Shown piece after piece: positions 30,929 to 37,109 of a stretch of 37,109 nucleotides of DNA. The stretch is from Vulcanimicrobiia bacterium (GTDB lineage: Bacteria > Vulcanimicrobiota > Vulcanimicrobiia > Vulcanimicrobiales > Vulcanimicrobiaceae): contig JAMXLK010000076.1 in NCBI GenBank assembly GCA_024281075.1, positions 1 through 37,109 of the forward strand. The letters are read 5' to 3'. The notes beneath the pieces are model-generated. The model was not told the DNA's origin and did not search any database. It worked only from the letters and a program-made list of their open reading frames with translations. The position numbers were made by a program, and so were the translations under genes. Each line of letters starts with the position of its first letter. Positions within the stretch are counted from its first letter, which is position 1.

Positions 30929-32356
30929 CTAGCGCACCAGCGGCAGCACGTTGCTCGGCGTGAGCGGATAGAAGGTCATCGCGATGACGAAGACTCCGCA
31001 GATCGCGGCGCTGACCCAAGCCAGCGGCACGAAGGGGCGAACGGCGTGGGCTTCACCCGCGTCGTGCGCGTACATCACGCGAATCACTTTAGCGTACGCG
31101 TAGAGCGAAATCGCCGTGCCGATGATGAGCAGTGCGCCAAGCCAAACGTATCCGCTCGCGACGCTGCTCGACAGAATGAGAATCTTGCCGAGAAATCCCG
31201 CCGTCGGGGGCAGTCCCGCGAGCGCCAGCAAAAAAACGGTCATCGCGGCCGCCAGCCACGGCCGGCGACGCGCCAAGCCGCGGTAGCTCGCGATCTGCGC
31301 GCCTTCTTCATCCTCGCCCGAGATGGCGGCCGCAACGGCAAACGCGCCCAAATTCATGAAGGCGTACGCGACGAGGTAATAGAGCGCGTAGCGCAGACCG
31401 AGCGGCGTGCTGCCGGCGAGCGCAGCGAGAATGTAACCGATTTGCGCGACGCCCGAATAGCCGAGCAATCGCTTGAGGTTCTCCTGCGCCAGCATGCCGA
31501 CGTTTCCGGCGATCATCGAAATTCCGGCAACGATCCAGACCGGCAGCAGCAGCCCCTCCGCCGTATCCGGCGGCAGCGCGGCGTAGATGAAGCGCGCGAA
31601 TACCGCTAGCGTCCCAGCCTTGGTTACCACGCTCATAAACGCGGTCACGGGCAGCGGAGCACCCTCGAAGACGTCGGGCGTCCAAGTATGGAACGGCACC
31701 AGACTCAACTTGAAGACGATGCCGATTAGGAACATCCCCGCGCCGATCCAAAAGTACGGCGAGGTTGCGAGATAGGGGTTCACGAGATCGGCGAGCCGGA
31801 TGCTGCCCGTTGCGCCGAAGAGCAGCGCGAAGCCGAAGATCAAAAATCCCGTCGCGGTCGAGCTCAAGATCAGATACTTGAGCGCCGACTCGCGCGCGGT
31901 CTTGCGGTCGACGGCGGCGCAGAGCGCGTACAGCCCCAGCGACAGCAGCTCGAGTCCGAGGAAAATCATCATGAGGTTCGCCGCGCCGGCCATGAGCATC
32001 GCGCCGCACGCGCTCCAGAGCATGATCGCACTCATGCCGGCGACGCGCTGCGGCGCTCCGATCGTCGCGTACAGAATCAGCGATCCGGCCGCGGCGAGCA
32101 AGATGATCTCCTGAAAGACCGTCGCGAATCCGCCGACCATGAATCCGCCGAAAAAGGCGTCGTAGTTGTGCCCGAATTGACGCGCCGCAAAATAGCCGGC
32201 GGCCGCTATTCCAATGAGTCCGATACCGATGGAAACGTACCGCTGGCCCTCCCGGCCGGCAAAGAAATCGGCGATCAAAATGAAGAGCGCCGTCGCCGCG
32301 ACGATACCGACGGGTACGACGGCCGACCAGTCGGCGTGGACGAACGGCAGCGTCAT
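30929..32356 (-). CDS. nuoN: NADH-quinone oxidoreductase subunit N
   Basis: 475 aa, about 14 membrane helices, one of the three antiporter-like proton-pumping subunits of complex I. MIFLGLELLSLGLYALCA carries the conserved TM5 Glu, FKLSLVPFHTWTPDVFEGAP the TM7 Lys and the broken-helix motif, and ENLKRLLGYSGVAQIGYILA the TM8/9 Lys region. PPTAGFLGKILILSS holds the TM12 Lys. Length is typical. ATG 32356 overlaps the nuoM stop (ATGA). It is the last gene of the nuo operon. Confidence 0.96.
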   Translation of the reverse strand: MTLPFVHADWSAVVPVGIVAATALFILIADFFAGREGQRYVSIGIGLIGIAAAGYFAARQFGHNYDAFFGGFMVGGFATVFQEIILLAAAGSLILYATIGAPQRVAGMSAIMLWSACGAMLMAGAANLMMIFLGLELLSLGLYALCAAVDRKTARESALKYLILSSTATGFLIFGFALLFGATGSIRLADLVNPYLATSPYFWIGAGMFLIGIVFKLSLVPFHTWTPDVFEGAPLPVTAFMSVVTKAGTLAVFARFIYAALPPDTAEGLLLPVWIVAGISMIAGNVGMLAQENLKRLLGYSGVAQIGYILAALAGSTPLGLRYALYYLVAYAFMNLGAFAVAAAISGEDEEGAQIASYRGLARRRPWLAAAMTVFLLALAGLPPTAGFLGKILILSSSVASGYVWLGALLIIGTAISLYAYAKVIRVMYAHDAGEAHAVRPFVPLAWVSAAICGVFVIAMTFYPLTPSNVLPLVR

Positions 32357-33771
32357 AGGCGCAGCAACGGCGCCGGGTCGACCCCGAGCGCAACGAGGGC
32401 GAACAAGAGCGGCGCGACCGCGAGACCTTCAACCCACGAGAGGTCGGCGCGAACCGGCAGGTCCTCCACCTCAGGGCCGTTCATCACGTCTTGGTAGAGG
32501 CGAATCAAATACGCCGACGCGAGAATGATCGCGATCAGCGCGACGACGACGGGCCACGTGTAGCCGGCTTGGTAGACGCCGATCAGAATCACGAGCTCAC
32601 CGACGAATCCGGCCAGGCCCGGCAATCCGAGCGCAGCAAGTGCCGCGATGCAGAGTGCGCCGGCCAAGCGCGGATTCTTCCATCCCAATCCGCCGAGCCG
32701 CAATAACGAGCGCGTGTCCTCGCGCTCTTCGACGTAGCCTAATACCATAAATAGCGCTGCGGAGAAGAGGCCGTGCGCGACGATGTAGACGATTGCGCCT
32801 TTGATCGCGAGCGGATTGAGCGACGCGATCGCGATGACGATGAGACCGAGATGCGAGAGCGACGAATATGCAACGACGCGCTTTGCGTCGTTCTGAACTA
32901 ACGCGACGACGGCGCCGTAGATCAAAGAAACCGCGGCCAGCACCATTAAGGGCAAGGCGTATTGATGCACGTAATTCGGGAGCAACGGCAGCGCGATCGC
33001 GAGCAAGCCGTAGAGCCCCGCCTTCGATTGCACGGCCGAAACCACGGCCACCATCGGCGGCGGCAAGCCGCTGTACGTCGGCGGCATCCAGGTGTGCAGC
33101 GGCCAGATCGGCGTCTTGACCAAAAACGCGAACGCGAATCCGGCGAAGATCCACGGCGCCCACGCGCCAACCAGCGGCGCGCCGGTTCGCCCAATGACGT
33201 CGGTCGAGCCGTAGATCACGCCGAACGCCGCCGTTGCAAGCAGCAGCGTCAAGCCGCCGGCAAAGTTGTAGATGAAATATCGCCAGGCGGTCGCGGGATG
33301 TTCGCCCCAGTTGAGCAGCCCGAAGAAGACCGGAAGCAGCATCAGGTCCCAGAAGAGCGCGAAAACGAGCAGGTCGCGCGCGAGAAAAAGGCCGAGCATC
33401 GTGCCTTCGAGCATGAGCAGCAGCGCGACGAAATCGCGCGTGCGCGCGACGCGCGTCGTCGCGATCGCGCAGGCGGTGCAGAGCGCGAGCAGCAGCGCGA
33501 TCCAGAACGCAACCGGCGTCGCGCCGAAATGGAACGCGGCGGTAAAGGGACGCGACAGCCAGCGTACGCTCCACTGGGCATCGCGCTCCGCGACGAGCAT
33601 CGCGAAGGTCGCAACGGCCGTTGCAACGCCGATAACGCGAGCCAGCCACCCGTCACCCCGAGCCCTTCGACTGGGCTCAGGATAAACTCCGTCGAGGGGC
33701 GCTCGTGGGAGTGCATAAAGCAGCGCGCCAACCACGAGGGGCAGCAGAATGGTAATCGGTACCAGCGCCAT
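32353..33771 (-). CDS. nuoM: NADH-quinone oxidoreductase subunit M
   Basis: 472 aa from ATG 33771, one base after the nuoL stop. It is an antiporter-like proton-pumping subunit. Motifs: FALFWDLMLLPVFFGLLNWG (the TM5 acid is Asp142, where E. coli has Glu144), FLVKTPIWPLHTWMPPTYSG (TM7 Lys), DAKRVVAYSSLSHLGLIVIA, and LPGLAGFVGELVILIGVY with Glu in place of Lys in TM12, as usual for NuoM. Residues 24-41 (APLDGVYPEPSRRARGDG), between TM1 and TM2, are encoded by an inserted palindromic repeat that keeps the frame. The protein is otherwise normal in length. Confidence 0.95.
   Translation of the reverse strand: MALVPITILLPLVVGALLYALPRAPLDGVYPEPSRRARGDGWLARVIGVATAVATFAMLVAERDAQWSVRWLSRPFTAAFHFGATPVAFWIALLLALCTACAIATTRVARTRDFVALLLMLEGTMLGLFLARDLLVFALFWDLMLLPVFFGLLNWGEHPATAWRYFIYNFAGGLTLLLATAAFGVIYGSTDVIGRTGAPLVGAWAPWIFAGFAFAFLVKTPIWPLHTWMPPTYSGLPPPMVAVVSAVQSKAGLYGLLAIALPLLPNYVHQYALPLMVLAAVSLIYGAVVALVQNDAKRVVAYSSLSHLGLIVIAIASLNPLAIKGAIVYIVAHGLFSAALFMVLGYVEEREDTRSLLRLGGLGWKNPRLAGALCIAALAALGLPGLAGFVGELVILIGVYQAGYTWPVVVALIAIILASAYLIRLYQDVMNGPEVEDLPVRADLSWVEGLAVAPLLFALVALGVDPAPLLRL
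33649..33702 (-). repeat. Palindromic repeat inserted in frame within nuoM
   Basis: Read leftward it contains GTTTATCCTGAGCCCAGTCG followed by AAGGGCTCGGGG. GAGCCC and GGGCTC (33660-33665 and 33673-33678) form a 6-base stem around a 7-base loop. It shares ATCCTGAGC and AGTCGAAGG with the element at 28319-28361. The 54-base length is a multiple of three and adds 18 residues to a loop near the NuoM N-terminus. Exact borders are uncertain. Confidence 0.6.
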
Positions 33772-33772
33772 G

Positions 33773-35701
33773 CTAATGCAGCGCCCCCGCCGCAAAGGCG
33801 TAATAAACGATGAAGCACGTCGCGCCGAAGACTAAAATCAGGGCATACGCCCGCACCAACCCGGTCTGAAACGAACGAACGAGCGTCCCGAGCCAGCGCG
33901 CCCAAAAGACCACGTCGCGCACCGCGCCGTCGATAACGTGCGGATCGAAGATCGAGCCGAAGAACGCCCCGAGCCGCTGCGCCGGACGAACGAAGAGCAG
34001 TTGGATTGCGTCATCAACGTAAAACAGGTGAACCAGAACTGCCGGCATCCCGCGCGTTTCGCCTTCGAGCCGCTCGCCGGCGTCGCGCTGCGCGCCGGGA
34101 CTTGCGTACCGCCACCACGCGATCGCAAAGCCGATTAGCACGAGCGCGAATACGATACCCGAGGTGACGCCTTCGGAGATTGCCGGAGGCCGGTGTGCGA
34201 TCGCCGCCATATCGGGCCCGAACTGCGCCGCAAAGAATCGTGCCCATGGCGAGTTCTCGCCGCCGCTCAGCAGTGCCGCGCCGATCGCAACGCTCGGAGC
34301 GACGAGAATTGCAACCGGAACGTTCATCGTCCAGCCGGGGGCGTGCGCGTGGTCGACGTCGCCGCGATACTCGCCGAAGAACGCGATGAAGAGCAGCCGG
34401 AACATATAGTAGGCCGTAATTCCGGCCGTTAGCGCGCTGATGGCAAAGAGCACCGGATGGCCAAACTGCAAGTCTCCGAAGATGACCTCGTCTTTTGAAA
34501 AGAAGCCGCTGAAGCCGGGCACCCCGGTGATCGCGAGCACAGCCGTCAGCATCACCCAAAATGCGAACGGCATCTTCTTCCAAAGGCCGCCCATCCGGCG
34601 CACGTCCTGCTCGTTGTTAAGCGCGTGAATCACCAGACCGGCGCCGAGAAAGAGCTGCGCCTTGAAAAAGGCGTGCGTAAAGAAGAGCGCGACGCCGCCT
34701 TCGTACGCGCCGACGCCGACGGCCATGATCATGTAACCGATCTGCGACATCGTCGAGTAGGCGAGAATCCGTTTGATGTCCCATTGCGCGGTTCCGAGAA
34801 TCGCTCCGGTGAGCGCCGTGATGGCTCCAACCGTGCCGACAAGCACCTGCGCTTGGGGGTTGTGGCTCCAGAGCGGCGCCGAGCGCGCGACGAGGTACAC
34901 GCCGGCGGTCACCATCGTCGCAGCGTGAATCAGCGCTGAGACCGGCGTCGGGCCTTCCATCGCATCGGGGAGCCACGTATGCAGCGGTATTTGCGCCGAC
35001 TTTGCGACGGCGCCGATAAAGAGCGCCGCGCAGATCCAAAAGACCAGCGTCGAGCTCAAGCCGCCGGCTGCCGAAAACACGTCGCCGAAGCCGATCGCGT
35101 GCACGTTGGCGACGATCAGAAAGATTGCGAACATCATGCCGGCGTCGCCGACCACGTTGATGACGAAGGCTTTGCGCGCGGCGGCGACCGCCGAGGGGCG
35201 CTGGAACCAGAATCCGATCAAAAAGTAGGACGCGACGCCGACGAGTCCCCAACCGACGAGCAGCCCAACCCAGTTGTCCGACAGCACGAGCGTCAACATC
35301 GCAAAGACGAAGAAGCTCATGTACGCAAAGAAGCGCGCGTACGCGCGATCGCCTTCCATGTAGCCGATCGAGTAGAAGACGATCAGGAAACCGACGCCCG
35401 TAATGATGAACGTCCAAATGAGTGAGAGCGGATCGAGCAGCAGGCCGAAGTCGAAACCGGGAAGCCACGAGCCAAGTGCCTGGCTTGCGCCGAGTGCCGC
35501 ACCGGCCGTCTGCGTCGCGGCACCCCACGACAGCGCGGCGAGCACGAACGACGCGCCGACCAAGGCCGAGGCCAGCCATCCGGCGAGCGTGCGCAGCTGC
35601 GGTCCGAAGGCCCAGCAGAGAATCGCACCCGCGAGCGGCAGCAGCCACAGCGCTTCGACGAGCGGATAGGAACCGGGAACGCCGAGCAGATGATGCGGCA
35701 T
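33773..35701 (-). CDS. nuoL: NADH-quinone oxidoreductase subunit L
   Basis: 642 aa from ATG 35701, two bases after the nuoK stop; open frame further upstream is antisense-like and overlaps nuoK. It is the distal proton-pumping subunit, with 14 core helices plus a C-terminal part for the lateral helix. Motifs: LLLDPLSLIWTFIITGVGFL, AKSAQIPLHTWLPDAMEGPT (TM7 Lys), WDIKRILAYSTMSQIGYMIM and VPGFSGFFSKDEVIFGDL (TM12 Lys region). The TM5 segment reads LLVGWGLVGVASYFLIGFW, with Gly152 where E. coli and most homologues have Glu (E144 in E. coli). C-terminal length is normal. Confidence 0.95.
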   Translation of the reverse strand: MPHHLLGVPGSYPLVEALWLLPLAGAILCWAFGPQLRTLAGWLASALVGASFVLAALSWGAATQTAGAALGASQALGSWLPGFDFGLLLDPLSLIWTFIITGVGFLIVFYSIGYMEGDRAYARFFAYMSFFVFAMLTLVLSDNWVGLLVGWGLVGVASYFLIGFWFQRPSAVAAARKAFVINVVGDAGMMFAIFLIVANVHAIGFGDVFSAAGGLSSTLVFWICAALFIGAVAKSAQIPLHTWLPDAMEGPTPVSALIHAATMVTAGVYLVARSAPLWSHNPQAQVLVGTVGAITALTGAILGTAQWDIKRILAYSTMSQIGYMIMAVGVGAYEGGVALFFTHAFFKAQLFLGAGLVIHALNNEQDVRRMGGLWKKMPFAFWVMLTAVLAITGVPGFSGFFSKDEVIFGDLQFGHPVLFAISALTAGITAYYMFRLLFIAFFGEYRGDVDHAHAPGWTMNVPVAILVAPSVAIGAALLSGGENSPWARFFAAQFGPDMAAIAHRPPAISEGVTSGIVFALVLIGFAIAWWRYASPGAQRDAGERLEGETRGMPAVLVHLFYVDDAIQLLFVRPAQRLGAFFGSIFDPHVIDGAVRDVVFWARWLGTLVRSFQTGLVRAYALILVFGATCFIVYYAFAAGALH

Positions 35702-35703
35702 CG

Positions 35704-36009
35704 TTAGCCGCGCAGCGCCCTGACGTCGTCGACGTCGACGTACCGCTCGGGGCCGAAAGTCGTCACGATGATCGCTAAACCGATCGCCGCCTCCGCGGCG
35801 GCGACGGTGATCACGAGAAATGCGAAGATGTGCCCGGCGTTCTGCAGCCAGACGCGGGCGAAGGCGATGAAGAGCAGATTTGCGGCGTTGAACATCAGCT
35901 CGATGCTCATCAGCATGACGAGCGGGTTGCAGCGAACGATCACGCCGATGACGCCGATAAAGAACATGACCGCCGCGAGCCCGACATAGTGATCGATCGA
36001 GACGGCCAT
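35704..36009 (-). CDS. nuoK: NADH-quinone oxidoreductase subunit K
   Basis: 101 aa, three membrane helices. Both buried Glu residues of the proton path are present: MSIELMFNAANLLFIA (TM2) and AAAEAAIGLAIIV (TM3). Normal length. The ATG at 36009 overlaps the nuoJ stop by one base (TGATG). Confidence 0.96.
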   Translation of the reverse strand: MAVSIDHYVGLAAVMFFIGVIGVIVRCNPLVMLMSIELMFNAANLLFIAFARVWLQNAGHIFAFLVITVAAAEAAIGLAIIVTTFGPERYVDVDDVRALRG

Positions 36010-36599
36010 CAGTCGGTTCCCTCGCGCAGGATCGCTTCACGCATGGCCCGTTCGACCTTGCGTTCGTGGCCGCGCGGTGCCGCGTCGCGCATCGCCTCGC
36101 CGCCGAGCGTAATCACGCCGATTACTGCGACCATGAGGATCAGCGCCGTTACTTCGAACGGCAGCAGCTGAACGGTGAAAAGCGCGGCCCCGAAATCGCT
36201 GACGCTGCCGAAAACGTTGGCAGCTCCGACCGGCCCGTTCGGCGGCCGCACGGACGCCGGCACCGCCTGGGAGGCTGCATAGACCAAAAAGCCGAGCGAA
36301 ACCAAAACGACGACGCCGCCGGGAAGCCAGATCTTCGGCAAACGGTTCGGCCCCATCGCAAACGGCGCGACGCCGCTGCTCAGCAGCGCGATCACGAAAA
36401 CGAAGAGCACCAGGATGGCGCCGGAGTAGACGATGATTTGGATGACCGCCAAGAACTCGGCCGAAAGCGTGACGTAGAGCACCGCGAGCGCCGCGAAGTT
36501 CAGCAGCAGCGCGACGACACTGTAGACAGGCTTGCTCGCTGCGATCGTCCAAACCGCGCTCGCCACCAGAATGACGGCCAGAATCCAGAATTCAATCAT
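36009..36599 (-). CDS. nuoJ: NADH-quinone oxidoreductase subunit J
   Basis: 196 aa, five membrane helices, with the conserved TM3 segment ([15 protein letters not shown], preceded by a conserved Tyr in IVYSGA) that undergoes the pi-bulge change in complex I. The C-terminal tail ([20 protein letters not shown]) is charged and cytosolic. It overlaps nuoI by 8 bases and nuoK by 1. Confidence 0.94.
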   Translation of the reverse strand: MIEFWILAVILVASAVWTIAASKPVYSVVALLLNFAALAVLYVTLSAEFLAVIQIIVYSGAILVLFVFVIALLSSGVAPFAMGPNRLPKIWLPGGVVVLVSLGFLVYAASQAVPASVRPPNGPVGAANVFGSVSDFGAALFTVQLLPFEVTALILMVAVIGVITLGGEAMRDAAPRGHERKVERAMREAILREGTD

Positions 36600-37109
36600 T
36601 GCGCGGTGGTTTAACCAAGGTTAGGCCCTTGCGCTGTTTGGTCAAAATCTCGCCGCGCCACGTTGCGGAATAGCCGCGCTCGATATCGGTGGTGGATTTG
36701 ATCGAGGCGACGCGACCGAGGTCGCCCGGAATTCCGCCGGGGCGATCGTCCGGCGCGCTCCCTACGCCCGCTGCGGGCGGCACCAACAGCCGGTCTTTGT
36801 CGTAGATGAACGAGCCGCGGCGATAATCCGACATCTCGAATCGCGGCGTGAGCACGATCGCGTCGGTAGGACACGCTTCTTCGCACATCCCGCAGAAAAT
36901 GCAGCGCAGTTCGTCGATCTCGTAGCGCGCGGCATACCGCTCGCCCGGCGACCGGCGCGCCTCTTCCGAGTTCTCCGCTCCGATGACGGTGATCGCGTTG
37001 GCGGGACAAACGCTCGAGCAGAGCTCGCAGCCGATGCAGCGTTCCTTGCCGTCGCCGTAGCGGCGGAGTTCGTGCAGCCCGTGAAAACGCGGCGCGTGCT
37101 GTTTTTTGA
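36592..37109 (-). CDS. nuoI: NADH-quinone oxidoreductase subunit I, N-terminus outside window
   Basis: 171 codons are visible and run off the right edge, so the start is missing. Two [4Fe-4S] motifs, [12 protein letters not shown] and [12 protein letters not shown], bind clusters N6a and N6b that carry electrons toward quinone. They are preceded by the family's ERC-IGC context ([10 protein letters not shown]) and followed by [20 protein letters not shown]. The C-terminus extends about 60 residues beyond this, with an Ala/Gly/Pro linker and [20 protein letters not shown], longer than in short NuoI proteins. Gene order nuoI-J-K-L-M-N is canonical; nuoA-H should lie beyond the window. Confidence 0.95.
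   Translation of the reverse strand, partial: KKQHAPRFHGLHELRRYGDGKERCIGCELCSSVCPANAITVIGAENSEEARRSPGERYAARYEIDELRCIFCGMCEEACPTDAIVLTPRFEMSDYRRGSFIYDKDRLLVPPAAGVGSAPDDRPGGIPGDLGRVASIKSTTDIERGYSATWRGEILTKQRKGLTLVKPPRND

Overview
GC-rich (roughly 60 percent or more by eye), very compactly coded bacterial chromosome. The mix is a complete set of [NiFe]-hydrogenase maturation genes without structural subunits, many small secreted Cys-containing proteins, a GloVer-type tandem-repeat lipoprotein, a sedolisin-like protease and a 14-subunit-type complex I operon. This suggests an aerobic soil or acid-tolerant bacterium of an under-cultured phylum; Candidatus Eremiobacterota (WPS-2) or a relative is my best guess, by inference only. 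Start codons are often GTG, and neighbouring genes commonly share ATGA or GTGA overlaps.

Layout. (1) 1-9796: hydrogenase maturation and nickel block. A leftward operon carries a 98-aa cluster protein, a maturation protease, hypC, hypD, hypE, a tandem-SIS protein, a Uxx-star/glutaredoxin-like protein, hypF and the start of an M28 peptidase. Divergently, hypA, hypB and a NiCoT nickel permease run rightward and meet a leftward His-rich protein plus a small DNA-binding-like protein. (2) 9842-13990: exported proteins: a GloVer repeat lipoprotein preceded by an 8-codon leader ORF, two paralogous Cys-rich secreted proteins, an unknown secreted protein and a sedolisin-like lipoprotein. (3) 14023-16867: an alkyltransferase-like protein lacking the catalytic Cys, and an MFS-acyltransferase fusion. 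(4) 16877-20872: an unknown lipoprotein, then tryptophan 2,3-dioxygenase, a kynureninase-like enzyme and a MATE exporter. (5) 20877-21037: a large nested inverted repeat. (6) 21061-25826: a soluble PRC/MgtE_N/CBS protein, a PucR-type regulator, a glutamine synthetase-like enzyme and two membrane proteins. (7) 25816-28743: aromatic amino acid decarboxylase, aldo-keto reductase and RidA. (8) 28638-30871: an exported protein and a TPR protein. (9) 30929-37109: nuoI to nuoN, leftward, with nuoI cut by the window end.

The Hyp proteins build and insert the Fe(CN)2CO and Ni centre of a hydrogenase whose subunits must lie elsewhere. The NiCoT permease and His-rich protein plausibly supply and buffer the nickel. 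Tryptophan is handled twice, by oxidative opening (TDO and a kynureninase-like enzyme) and possibly by decarboxylation. Every stretch over about 190 bases holds a gene. I found no tRNA, rRNA, CRISPR array or transposase gene.

The most notable points are: the accessory proteins inside the hyp operon (tandem SIS, Uxx-star, 98-aa protein); the altered HypB metal motif beside a free-standing His-rich protein; the Cys-less alkyltransferase; a palindromic repeat family found between two genes and in frame inside nuoM; a NuoL lacking the TM5 glutamate; the leader ORF; and the nested inverted repeat.
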